Below are positions 9,201-15,864 of a DNA stretch of 50,987 nucleotides, in pieces. Both the position numbers and the translations under genes were made by a program. The DNA is taken from assembly GCA_026394055.1 (NCBI GenBank), contig JAPKYZ010000022.1:1-50987 (forward strand). The letters run 5' to 3'. The notes below the pieces were generated by a model, which had not been told where the DNA came from, searched no databases, and was given only the letters and a program-made list of their open reading frames with translations. The stretch's first letter is position 1. The number at the start of each line of letters is the position of its first letter. The DNA comes from Acidobacteriota bacterium (GTDB taxonomy: Bacteria > Acidobacteriota > Terriglobia > Bryobacterales > Bryobacteraceae).

Positions 9201-9308
9201 TCCTGGTGCCTCTATACTCAGCTCCTCCGGGCCTCCTACCGTAACAGGGGCGGGCCGATCGACCGGAACGGCATCCTTGGCTTCCGGCTTTGTGGGGGAT
9301 CACTTTAG
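6255..9308 (+). CDS. DUF4062-NACHT-FGE/C-type-lectin fold protein
   Basis: A 1017-residue STAND-type NTPase. Residues about 4-95 match DUF4062 (VVFISSTEVDLKLHRAEAGR, DVVVVLVAYRYGWVPE). The NACHT ATPase has Walker A GEPGAGKTT at 279-287 and Walker B LLLVDGLDEAPG near 383, followed by an RLRFWHQTFQEYLAA segment typical of NACHT lids. From about 769 (HWIEIPAGKFWMG) to the end is a formylglycine-generating-enzyme/sulfatase-modifying fold with PVVEVSWYEAIAYCAWKG, RLPSEAEWERAARG and GLSDLAGNVYEWCSDW. The two closely spaced catalytic cysteines of true FGE enzymes are not seen after GGSW, so a binding or sensing role is more likely than catalysis. Related bacterial NACHT proteins act in phage defence. 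The FGE part has different base use from the NACHT part, and the last codons resemble a DGR variable region. Confidence 0.9.
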   Translation: MPDPVVFISSTEVDLKLHRAEAGRAARDHKFGLRMMERESTGERSLDGCYALVDQADVVVVLVAYRYGWVPEDGRNPDLRSITWLECQRAWGAGKKVLGFLVDESYDWPGVTEGTRLDKERAKPGIREQVERNERLLTDFKAELNQFFRGKFTDPASVYEMVGPALADWKLHHWHPTAPSSPKPPATQDPTRYLSALRTQCQDIKAIGFQTGQKELPSFRIDHLYTPLTTVWMEPESAKPGASRSRQQRKIKEEVAGLAARVETPLEKALTQHRIVIVGEPGAGKTTFLRRIAFAAAETLLGDNPEAAREMSLPDPPPLPVLIGVGELWDFVAKRRGAGTRYPVKPDSPEWLLCFLEETSRERGWQLDRHFFETRFEQKNGALLLVDGLDEAPGREARTYMVEMMRQASQERFPHCRVAVTSRPAAYGGEVAIDGFAKAEIAPLSPEAIAVFLDKWCGLYHAADPEAARRDREALTEAVQSRIEIRQMAVNPVMLTALAVVQANEARLQDQRAKLYEAILRWLAGQRAKKLKYDEQRQTGDPLTETQFLDCMRALAFAMHTATGEKRAELEPDEAARLLAPRFRALPEDQRYTAAVEFLEREEIVSGVLIRRGARLRFWHQTFQEYLAATVVAVLEPAERNLLLFGSMGNVGKLHQPGWRETVLLLGGVLHGLRQENLDRLFEEILNRLAPSPTLAARAQCVGLMGAMLRDLKAAKYTLADARYQQHLDSVLGDSGIFSLAGQSVPFADRLEAAEALGQAGDPRLEGEHWIEIPAGKFWMGAQKTDKKWRNYDPEEYGGEGPVREVELSGYRMAKYPVTVWEYGKFMEAEGYQKREYWAAGGWEAGAAAPQFAEPGSWEEQQQHPNRPVVEVSWYEAIAYCAWKGCRLPSEAEWERAARGTNGRRYPWGEATPDARLANYSGGPEHPTPVGLYPMGESAEGLSDLAGNVYEWCSDWFGKYDPRVTMNPTGPASGESRVARGGSWCLYTQLLRASYRNRGGPIDRNGILGFRLCGGSL
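9192..9300 (+). other. Candidate DGR variable region at 3' end
   Basis: The final codons encode RGGSW, then CLYTQLL, RASYRNR, GGPIDRN, GILGFRL. This is the arrangement seen in DGR targets of the FGE/C-type-lectin type, where template AAC codons sit at the variable sites between fixed GGSW, R.AYRNR, P..RN and GFRL anchors. Several codons here (tgc, ctc, ggc, atc, ggc, atc, ctt) are what adenine-specific changes of AAC or ATT codons would give. No reverse transcriptase or template repeat is present in the window, so this remains an inference. Confidence 0.45.
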
Positions 9309-9363
9309 TTTTTATCCTTTCCTTTACTCAGGAGGAAGACGGAGCCTTCTTGGAAGTTTTTTT
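9309..9363 (+). terminator. Pyrimidine tract and possible terminator
   Basis: Directly after the NACHT-FGE stop lies a T/C-rich tract (9308-9328). It is followed by a weak stem (aggaag/cttctt around an acggagc loop) and a seven-T run at 9357-9363. This could be a rho-independent terminator, though the stem is AT-rich and separated from the T run. The remaining bases to 9502 hold nothing I can identify. Confidence 0.35.
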
Positions 9364-9502
9364 CTGCCATGCTCCGTAGTGACTGAACCTGCTGTTGGGT
9401 GTGGCGGATTCACTGATTGCCATGAGTCTTTGTTGGACACTAAGCCTGAGTGCTCTGGGCGTTGGGGCTCAAGCGGGCGCGGGGCAGGTAGAGTAGAGGG
9501 CG

Positions 9503-9691
9503 ATGAAGGTCCGGGACGCGATCAAGTTGGTCGAGGCCGATGGGTGGCGATTGGCGCGAACGCGAGGCAGCCATCGCCACTATTTCCATTCAAAGAAACC
9601 GGGAATCGTGACCGTGGCGGGCCACCCGTCGGCGGAGCTTGATCCCAAAACGCTCGCGTCTATACTGAAGCAAGCAGGTCTCAAACGATGA
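9503..9691 (+). CDS. hicA: HicA family toxin (pair 1)
   Basis: A 62-residue HicA mRNA interferase. The pattern is MKVRDAIKLVEADGW, then RTRGSHRHYFH with the likely catalytic His after GS, then PGIVTVAGHPSAELDP and the helix KTLASILKQAGLKR. It overlaps the following HicB gene by four bases (ATGA). The protein differs at only four positions from the HicA at 50087-50275, so the pair is a recent duplicate or both came from one mobile source. Confidence 0.9.
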   Translation: MKVRDAIKLVEADGWRLARTRGSHRHYFHSKKPGIVTVAGHPSAELDPKTLASILKQAGLKR

Positions 9692-9900
9692 AGTACGCCA
9701 TCCTCTACGAACCGACAGCCACCGGCTACAGCGCCCATGTCCCGGACCTGCCGGGCTGCGTGGCGGCTGGGGCCACGCTGGACGAAACGCGGCAATTGAT
9801 GCAAGAAGCCATTGAGGGGCATCTGGAGTGCATGCGAGAGTTCGGCTATGCGATTCCGTCGCCGACGACAGTCGCCGAAGGGTTCGAAGTCGCGGCCTAG
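9688..9900 (+). CDS. hicB: HicB family antitoxin (pair 1)
   Basis: A 70-residue HicB antitoxin with the core MKYAILYEPTATGYSAHVPD, LPGCVAAGATLDETRQLMQEA and EGHLECMREFGYAIPSPTT. It belongs to the short HicB subclass and lacks a separate DNA-binding domain, so repression of its own promoter is not obvious. The ATGA overlap with hicA implies coupled translation. The copy at 50272-50484 is highly similar. A stretch of about 430 bases then precedes ppdK; it holds the inverted repeat described separately and no gene. Confidence 0.9.
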   Translation: MKYAILYEPTATGYSAHVPDLPGCVAAGATLDETRQLMQEAIEGHLECMREFGYAIPSPTTVAEGFEVAA

Positions 9901-10000
9901 TAGTAGGCTGCCGCCGGTTTTTTCATCCACGGCATCGTTCCTTGTTCCTCGTTTGTTATCGATGTCTCCGGTTGAATCTGTCACCCATGTCTCCGGTTTG

Positions 10001-10171
10001 GCCTCACTCTGAGCCGCGACCAGCAGGAGCGGGCTCTTCCAACCACGCACCAACCCTCTGGAATCCGGCTTCACCCGGCGATACGGGGCGCGGCGAACTT
10101 TGCTGGTGATGCGGGGCGGTAGGGGTTACTTGGGGCGGCCCGCTCCTGCTGGTCGCGGCTCGGAGTGAGGC
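10001..10171. repeat. 171-bp element with 34-bp inverted repeats
   Basis: The left arm at 10001-10034 and the right arm at 10138-10171 are inverted copies matching at 33 of 34 positions. The core of each arm is gagccgcgaccagcaggagc. About 103 bases lie between the arms with no open reading frame of note. The length and structure suit a MITE-like or REP-like non-coding element. The core resembles the gagccacgaccgtgagggag motif inside the element at 48455-48594. Confidence 0.75.
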
Positions 10172-10330
10172 GCAGACCCAATTCCAGCGCTCCCGAACGC
10201 CCCTACACGCGGCGTGCGGCCCAAATCGGCTAACATGATAGTTCAGCTTCTCCGGCCCGTAGCGCCGCCCGGCTGAAAGTTCCGAAATCGTTACCAACCA
10301 GCAGTTCCATCAGGAGACAAAGCACCCAAG

Positions 10331-13075
10331 ATGAGCAAGAAGTATGTTTACTCGTTCGGCGGCGGCACGGCCGACGGCGACGCGACGATGAAGGATACCC
10401 TCGGCGGCAAAGGCGTTGGCCTGGCCGAGATGTCCAAGGCCGGCGTGCCGGTGCCCCCGGGCTTCACCATTTCCACCGAAGTCTGCAACATCTACTTCCA
10501 GAACGGCAACAAGGTTCCCGCCGACATCGACCAGCAGATGGATGAAGCCATCGCCAAGCTGGAAGCGCAGATGGGACAGAAACTGGGCGATGCGGATGAC
10601 CCGCTGCTGGTCTCGGTCCGCTCCGGCGCCAAGTTCTCTATGCCGGGCATGATGAACACGATTCTCAACCTGGGCATGAACGACAAGTCGGTGAAGGGCT
10701 TGATCAAGCGCTCCGGCGGCAACGCCCGCTTTGCGTATGACTGCTACCGCCGCTTCATCCAGATGTTCGGCGAAGTCGCGCTCGACATCGACATGGAACA
10801 CTTTGACCACATCTTCGACGAACAGAAGAAGAAGGCCAAGGTGAAGCTGGACACTGACCTGACCGCCGAAGATCTGCAAGCGATCATCGTCGAGTACAAG
10901 AAGCTGGTGAAGAAGGAAACCAAGAAGGATTTCCCGCAGGACCCGCGCGCGCAACTGAAGATGTCGCGCGACGCCGTGTTCCGGTCCTGGTGGAACCCCA
11001 AGGCCTCCTACTACCGCAAGATGGAGCGCATCCCGGATTCGATCGGCACCGCGGCCAACGTTCAGGCGATGGTGTTCGGCAACATGGGTGACGATTGCGG
11101 CACCGGCGTCGGCTTCACGCGTGACCCCGGTTCAGGCGAGAAGGTGTTCTACGGCGAATTCCTGATCAACGCGCAGGGCGAAGACGTCGTGGCGGGTATC
11201 CGTACGCCGCGGCCGATCTCGGAACTGCACGATGAAATGCCGGAAGTGTACAAGCAACTGGTGGAGATCACCTCCAACCTGGAGCGCCACTACCAGGACA
11301 TGCAGGACTTCGAGTTCACTGTCGAGAAGAACAAGCTCTACATGCTCCAGACCCGCAACGGCAAGCGCACCGGCCCGGCGGCCGTTCGCGTGGCCGTGGA
11401 GATGGTGAAGGAAGGCCTGATCACCAAGGACCAGGCCGTGATGCGCGTCGCGCCGTCGCAGCTGGATCAACTGCTGCACCCGGTGTTTGACGCGGCCTCG
11501 TTGAAGACTCTGCCCAAGCTGCTGACCGGCATCGCGGCCTCGCCCGGTGCGGCCGTCGGCAAGGTGGCGTTCTCGGCCGAGAGCGCTGTCGAGCTGTGCA
11601 AGGGCGCTCCGGTGATCCTGGTCCGCAAAGAGACCACGCCGGACGACATCCATGGCATGGACGTCTCGAAGGGCATTCTCACTGCGATCGGCGGCAAGAG
11701 CTCGCACGCGGCCGTTGTGGCCCGTGGCATGGGCCGCCCCTGCATCGTGGGCGCCAGCGCGATGTCGATTGACGAGCGCGCCGGCAGGGCGACGGTGAAG
11801 TCGGGCGACAAGACGGTGACCTTCAAGGAAGGCGACTGGCTGTCGATCGATGGCACCACCGGCCACGTCTACGTAGGCCAAGCCCAGACCAACGATCCGG
11901 ACCCGAGCTCCGGCGTGCTGGCCACGTTCATGGGCTGGGCGGACGAGTATCGCGGCAGCTTTGGCGTCCGCGCCAATGCCGACATCCCGCGCGATGCCAA
12001 GGTGGCCCGCAAGTTCGGTGCCGAAGGCATTGGCCTGTGCCGCACGGAGCACATGTTCTTCGCTGAAGATCGTTTGCCGCTGGTGCAGGCGATGATTCTG
12101 GCTCGCGACGAAAAGACCCGCCGCCAGGCGCTGGCCAAGCTGCTGCCAATGCAGCGCAAGGATTTCGCCGGTCTGTTCACCGCCATGAACGGCTTCCCGG
12201 TGGTCATCCGTACGCTCGACCCGCCGCTCCACGAGTTCCTGCCCAAGCGCGAGGACCTGATGGTGGACCTGGCCAAGCTGCCGCACGCCGACACCAAAGA
12301 AAAGAAGGCGATGTCGGAGAAGTACGGCTTCCCGGTCGGCCAGCTGAAGAAGGAACTCCCGGTTCTGCTGCACCGCGTGGAAGAGCTGCATGAGTTCAAC
12401 CCGATGCTGGGCCACCGCGGCTGCCGTCTGGGGATCACTTACCCTGAGATCACGGAGATGCAGGCGCGCGCCGTATTCGAAGCTGCCGTTCAGGTGGCCA
12501 AGAAGGGCGTCAACGTGATTCCGGAAGTGATGATTCCGCTGGTGGGCAGCTGGAAAGAGCTGGAGCACCAGAAGAACATCGTGGAAGGCGTGGCCAAGGA
12601 AGTGCTGGCCAAGGCCGGCATCACGCTGAAGTACATGATCGGCACCATGATCGAGATCCCGCGCGCGGCCATCACCGCGGCGAAGATCGCCGAGCAGGCC
12701 GAGTTCTTTAGCTTCGGCACCAACGACCTGACGCAGACCACAATGGGCCTGTCCCGCGACGACTATACGAAGTTCTCGGGCCACTACCAGGACATCAAGG
12801 TCTTCCCGGCCGATCCGTTCGCGGAACTGGACCAGGAAGGCGTGGGCGAGCTCGTGAAGTGGGCCATCGCCCGCGGCCGCGAGACGCGTCCGGAACTCGA
12901 AGTCGGCATCTGCGGCGAACATGGCGGCGACCCGTCGAGCGTGAAGTTCTGCTACGACGCCGGCATGGACTACGTCAGCTGCTCCCCGTACCGTGTGCCG
13001 ATCGCCCGCCTAGCCGCTGCTCAGGCAGCCCTGGCGAAGTCCTCAGCGGGCGCGGAGGCGGGCCGTACGGTCTAG
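10331..13075 (+). CDS. ppdK: Pyruvate, phosphate dikinase
   Basis: Interconverts pyruvate, ATP and phosphate with PEP, AMP and pyrophosphate. The 914-residue length is normal. The N-terminal ATP-grasp part has FGGGTADGDATMKDTLGGKG, LLVSVRSGAKFSMPGMM and TRDPGSGEKVFYGEFL. The swivelling phospho-His domain has GGKSSHAAVVARGMGRPC with the catalytic His at residue 459. The C-terminal PEP/pyruvate barrel has GIGLCRTEHMFF, GHRGCRLGITYPE, and the final GICGEHGGDP with the proton-donor Cys region. An aggaga ribosome binding site lies about 14 bases before the ATG. A strong terminator follows. It is probably monocistronic. Confidence 0.97.
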   Translation: MSKKYVYSFGGGTADGDATMKDTLGGKGVGLAEMSKAGVPVPPGFTISTEVCNIYFQNGNKVPADIDQQMDEAIAKLEAQMGQKLGDADDPLLVSVRSGAKFSMPGMMNTILNLGMNDKSVKGLIKRSGGNARFAYDCYRRFIQMFGEVALDIDMEHFDHIFDEQKKKAKVKLDTDLTAEDLQAIIVEYKKLVKKETKKDFPQDPRAQLKMSRDAVFRSWWNPKASYYRKMERIPDSIGTAANVQAMVFGNMGDDCGTGVGFTRDPGSGEKVFYGEFLINAQGEDVVAGIRTPRPISELHDEMPEVYKQLVEITSNLERHYQDMQDFEFTVEKNKLYMLQTRNGKRTGPAAVRVAVEMVKEGLITKDQAVMRVAPSQLDQLLHPVFDAASLKTLPKLLTGIAASPGAAVGKVAFSAESAVELCKGAPVILVRKETTPDDIHGMDVSKGILTAIGGKSSHAAVVARGMGRPCIVGASAMSIDERAGRATVKSGDKTVTFKEGDWLSIDGTTGHVYVGQAQTNDPDPSSGVLATFMGWADEYRGSFGVRANADIPRDAKVARKFGAEGIGLCRTEHMFFAEDRLPLVQAMILARDEKTRRQALAKLLPMQRKDFAGLFTAMNGFPVVIRTLDPPLHEFLPKREDLMVDLAKLPHADTKEKKAMSEKYGFPVGQLKKELPVLLHRVEELHEFNPMLGHRGCRLGITYPEITEMQARAVFEAAVQVAKKGVNVIPEVMIPLVGSWKELEHQKNIVEGVAKEVLAKAGITLKYMIGTMIEIPRAAITAAKIAEQAEFFSFGTNDLTQTTMGLSRDDYTKFSGHYQDIKVFPADPFAELDQEGVGELVKWAIARGRETRPELEVGICGEHGGDPSSVKFCYDAGMDYVSCSPYRVPIARLAAAQAALAKSSAGAEAGRTV

Positions 13076-13098
13076 CTTTCGGGTCTGAGTGGAGTACT

Positions 13099-13129
13099 AA
13101 AAGGGGCGGGCTTCGGCTCGCCCCTTTTT
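13099..13129 (+). terminator. Rho-independent terminator of ppdK
   Basis: An aaaaggggcg stem pairs with cgcccctttt around a ggcttcggct loop region and runs into five T's. It begins 23 bases after the ppdK stop. Confidence 0.9.
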
Positions 13130-13214
13130 GCGTTGAAGGGGGCTCATCAACGGCTCCGGTGCAGAGCTCCGCTCACGCCACCTGTTCTGACGAGCCAATG
13201 CGTAATAGGCGAGG

Positions 13215-13580
13215 CTAGCGCTGAAGCTTCGTAAAGACACCAACATGGGGAGCCAACCTTAGAGTATCTTGAGCTTGTTTAATATCACGTTCATCGAACA
13301 CTTCGTGCCCACACTCAATGACAATTCTTTCCAGACTCAGTCTTCCATCGCGCTCAAGCTTAGCTCCGTTCTCCCAAGTGTCGCCGTGAATTCTGTTTTG
13401 GATGAACTTCACCAATTCTTCCTGAGATCCGCTGTGTTTCTCCCAGTTCGCGAGCCGACCCGCGGCGCCCGCCCCGAGGACAGTGAGGGTGTCGTCTTGA
13501 CACCGCCTCATGAGCGCAATGAGGTTACACATTGGGTTGATGTTACAACATTTTGTGCCCAAAGAGACGCGATTGGGCAA
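13215..13580 (-). CDS. Hypothetical protein
   Basis: A reading frame of up to 121 residues, lying downstream of the toxin-antitoxin pair on the same strand. Internal ATGs at 13532 and 13511 could give 105 or 98 residues; the longest form would need a TTG start. The sequence has a mixed polar composition (EELVKFIQNRIHGDTWENGA, RLSLERIVIECGHEVFDERD) that looks like a genuine soluble protein, but I do not recognise a family. The region is less GC-rich than its neighbours. The 185 bases up to the antitoxin stop hold nothing clear. Confidence 0.45.
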   Translation of the reverse strand: MPNRVSLGTKCCNINPMCNLIALMRRCQDDTLTVLGAGAAGRLANWEKHSGSQEELVKFIQNRIHGDTWENGAKLERDGRLSLERIVIECGHEVFDERDIKQAQDTLRLAPHVGVFTKLQR

Positions 13581-13765
13581 CCTTCATCCTATTCAAGCTT
13601 CCGACCGGCGGAGTATGCGGTTCCGCGCAGCGGTTCCGCATCGACCGAGCGCGGCGGACGGGCTGAAGCGTTTGAAGCCATCGAAGGCCAGCGGCTCTGT
13701 GTTTCGCGATGCCGATGCCCCCGGGGCTTGTGGAAACCAGTCTCCGGGATTCCCGGGGCGGTTCT

Positions 13766-14086
13766 CTACCGCTTCAGAGAAAGCTCAAAATGAACGCCCT
13801 CGGTCTTTTGAAGTGCCGCGAGGATGATGGAGAAGTTCGCGAAAGAAGGGCTTCCTTTCGGGCTGAGCATGCGCATCAGACTCTTGGCCGGAATGTTCGT
13901 GTCCTTCTCCAGAGCCTGAAATCCAACCGTGGCGTTGACATAGTCGCGTAGCACAGCCTTGCCGGCGGCCAACTCTCCGTTGAGCATGCTCTCAATCGCT
14001 TCCTGCAACAGCGCCTGACGAAACTTTTGATCGCGCTGCGCGCGCGCCCGAATGGTCTCTTTGAAATCGTGGGTCAGTGGCATCAA
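13766..14086 (-). CDS. HTH antitoxin (HigA-like, addiction module antidote)
   Basis: A 106-residue DNA-binding antitoxin. The second half holds a helix-turn-helix of the XRE/Cro type (FQALEKDTNIPAKSLMRML, SFANFSIILAALQKTEGV), matching the 'probable addiction module antidote' family. It overlaps the upstream toxin gene by four bases, so toxin and antitoxin are co-translated, toxin first. Such antitoxins repress the operon by binding a palindrome near the toxin start; a candidate is at 14422-14443. Confidence 0.88.
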   Translation of the reverse strand: MMPLTHDFKETIRARAQRDQKFRQALLQEAIESMLNGELAAGKAVLRDYVNATVGFQALEKDTNIPAKSLMRMLSPKGSPSFANFSIILAALQKTEGVHFELSLKR

Positions 14087-14415
14087 TCAGTCTCCTTGCG
14101 CTTGCGGCGTTTGTAGTCGGCCCAGCAGTTCAATGCTGTTGCGATGTCCTGTGGTTGGCGTTTCTTCGTTCCGCCACCAACCAAGATGATGAGGCGGTCC
14201 CCGTCCTTGCCGAAGTAGATACGGTAGCCGGGGCCAAAGTCGATTCGATACTCAAACACGCCCGCGCCAACGCCTTTGACGTTCGCGAGGTTGCCGTTCT
14301 CCATGCGAGCAAGGGCGATGGTTACCTTCGCGGCGGCAGTGGCGTTGAGGCTATCCAGCCAATCGGCGAACCGCCTCTTGCCCCTTTCGTCGATGTAGCC
14401 TCGCAGCTCGATCAC
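14083..14415 (-). CDS. RelE/ParE-superfamily toxin (killer protein family)
   Basis: A 110-residue toxin of the phage-derived Gp49/HigB-like 'addiction module killer' family. The pattern is GKRRFADWLDSLNATAAAKV, ALARMENGNLANVKGVGAGV, FEYRIDFGPGYRIYFGKDGD, ILVGGGTKKRQPQDI. Relatives are ribosome-dependent mRNA endonucleases. The start is GTG, eight bases after the palindromic operator candidate. A basic C-terminal tail (YKRRKRKETD) overlaps the antitoxin start. Confidence 0.9.
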   Translation of the reverse strand: MIELRGYIDERGKRRFADWLDSLNATAAAKVTIALARMENGNLANVKGVGAGVFEYRIDFGPGYRIYFGKDGDRLIILVGGGTKKRQPQDIATALNCWADYKRRKRKETD

Positions 14416-14421
14416 TAGAGA

Positions 14422-14443
14422 ATGGTAATGTATCCGTTACCAT
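14422..14443. promoter_or_regulatory. Palindromic operator candidate of the TA pair
   Basis: Inverted arms atggtaa and ttaccat are separated by eight bases and lie seven bases upstream of the GTG toxin start. This is the expected place for the HTH antitoxin to autoregulate its operon. The link is inferred from position only. Confidence 0.55.
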
Positions 14444-14542
14444 GATTCAAGGTAGTGAACTGTTCATCGAGTCCCATTTGCCTTAGCAGCCGAGCGGGTG
14501 TCCAATCGTTGGTGCCTCCAAGTTCCTGGTATTTTAAGAATC

Positions 14543-15061
14543 ATGGCGACACAGGCAGTCCGCATATCGCCCGAAGAATACTTGCACATGACCTTCGACG
14601 ACCGGCCCGATGCCGAGTTGGTCGGTGGGGAGTTGCGGGAGAGGGCGATGCCGGTTTCTCTTCACGGCTGGATTCAGATGCGATTCGGGGTGGTGTTGGC
14701 GGCCTTTACGCAGCTCTACGCTCTGGCGGCCGTGCGCCTCCACCTGGGCGACGGTGACTATCGAGTCCCCGACGTGGCTGTGTTCGATCACTTTCCCCCG
14801 CCGGTTCCCGAGACTCCTCCATTGGCAACCATCGAAATCCTCTCCGCTGATGACCGCCACCGTGCCGTGTTGAGAAAGTGCGAAGAGTACCTGATCTGGG
14901 GCGTTCCCCATATCTGGTTGGTGGATCCGGACTCGAAGCGGCTTCAGGTGTACTCGGCCGCAGGGCTGGCGAACGTGGAAGCGTTGGAGTTGCCCGCCTA
15001 CGGCGCCCGGATTGCGCTTGCAGATCTGATGCTGGGCCTGCCAGAGGATGCAGTCCTGTAA
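14543..15061 (+). CDS. Uma2 family protein (DUF820), copy 1
   Basis: A 172-residue member of the Uma2 family, which has a PD-(D/E)XK endonuclease-like fold and no settled function. Seen here are RISPEEYLHMTFDDRPDAEL, GDYRVPDVAVFDHFP (the Asp of the PD motif), PLATIEILSADD (E-x-hydrophobic strand) and RKCEEYLIWGVPHIWLVDPD (Lys-containing helix and following strand). I set the start at ATG 14543, after which the family similarity begins. It is a tandem paralogue of the next gene, 63 bases away. Confidence 0.85.
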   Translation: MATQAVRISPEEYLHMTFDDRPDAELVGGELRERAMPVSLHGWIQMRFGVVLAAFTQLYALAAVRLHLGDGDYRVPDVAVFDHFPPPVPETPPLATIEILSADDRHRAVLRKCEEYLIWGVPHIWLVDPDSKRLQVYSAAGLANVEALELPAYGARIALADLMLGLPEDAVL

Positions 15062-15124
15062 GTCTGCCGGTTGGGCGCCGTTCACTGGCGGTTCTTCCCT
15101 TGCTGAAGCTGGTATTTTGAAGCT

Positions 15125-15637
15125 ATGGCGGCGGTCACCAAAATCTCACCCGAAGAGTATCGCCAAATGACGTTTCCGGACCGGGCGTGGCCGGAACTGG
15201 TGAATGGGGAACTGCGCGAGCGAAGCGTACCAACTCTTCTTCATCAATGGATTGAGAAGAAGCTGGTTGGAGCTTTAGACCGAGTTGGGTTGTTTGCATT
15301 CACTGAATTGCATCTCGTCCTCCGAGATGGCGAGTACCGGGTGGCGGATACGGCGGCCTTTCTGAGCTTCCCCCAAGGGGATTGGCCAGCGTCGCCTCCG
15401 CTAGTCACCGTTGAGATCATCTCCCGCACCGATGTAATGCGTGAGGCCATCGCCAAGTGCCGCGAGTATCGTGATTGGGGAGTGGAGAACGTCTGGTTGG
15501 TGGAGCCGGCCAACCGTGCCCTCTACGTCTACGGAGCCACTGGACTGCATGAGGTGGAGGCTTTCGAGCTGCCTGCTTACAATCTTCGTATCACGCTCGA
15601 TGAACTGCTGGCGGGCATTCCGCCGCAGTCGGTCTAA
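15125..15637 (+). CDS. Uma2 family protein (DUF820), copy 2
   Basis: A 170-residue Uma2 paralogue of the preceding gene. The layout is the same: TKISPEEYRQMTFPDRAWPE, DGEYRVADTAAFLSFP, PLVTVEIISRTDV, KCREYRDWGVENVWLVEP. The PD motif reads AD here, with the metal-binding Asp kept. The upstream bases (ctggtattttgaagc) resemble those before copy 1 (ctggtattttaagaa), so the tandem duplication included the leader. Gene debris follows directly downstream. Confidence 0.85.
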   Translation: MAAVTKISPEEYRQMTFPDRAWPELVNGELRERSVPTLLHQWIEKKLVGALDRVGLFAFTELHLVLRDGEYRVADTAAFLSFPQGDWPASPPLVTVEIISRTDVMREAIAKCREYRDWGVENVWLVEPANRALYVYGATGLHEVEAFELPAYNLRITLDELLAGIPPQSV

Positions 15638-15641
15638 CGAC

Positions 15642-15806
15642 TCGACAATCGCCTGCGTCGAGACGTTCTGGAACTCGGGGCGGTGTTCAGGTGGGCGTAG
15701 GGCAGCGGCTGGATCATCATGATGCCGGGTCATCTGCTTCTTGGGCTCGATCCGGAAGGTACCGTAGGCGCCGCCCCAGCCGTCGCAGCCTTCTGAGCCG
15801 AGCACC
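15642..15806 (-). pseudogene. C-terminal fragment of a serine hydrolase
   Basis: This stretch aligns along its length with the 3' end of the intact serine hydrolase at 26584-27834, in the same orientation: both begin tcgacaatcgcctgcgt and share ccgtaggcgccgcccca. In translation it gives LGSEGCDGWGGAYGTF and PEFQNVSTQAIVE, but the middle has lost frame after KKQM. There is no start or active-site region. It is a remnant, not a functional gene. Confidence 0.8.
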
Positions 15807-15864
15807 GCCGCTGCTCAGGCAGCGCTGTCGAAGTCCTCGGCGAGTGCGGAGGCGGGCCGGACGG
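15807..15864 (+). pseudogene. Fragment resembling the ppdK 3' end
   Basis: These 58 bases match ppdK 13013-13070 at about 52 positions (shared runs gccgctgctcaggcagc and gcggaggcgggcc). It abuts the serine-hydrolase fragment without a gap and is on the opposite strand to it. The remaining bases up to 16048 hold nothing recognisable apart from a ribosome binding site for the next gene. Confidence 0.7.

Noticed and set aside
9309..9502. DGR template repeat directly downstream of the variable region
   Set aside because: No second copy of the GGSW...GFRL-coding sequence occurs here or elsewhere in the window.
11132..12922. Long minus-strand open frame (596 codons) inside ppdK
   Set aside because: It is antisense to a well-conserved gene, rich in His, Arg and Leu as expected of a GC-rich shadow frame, and matches no family.
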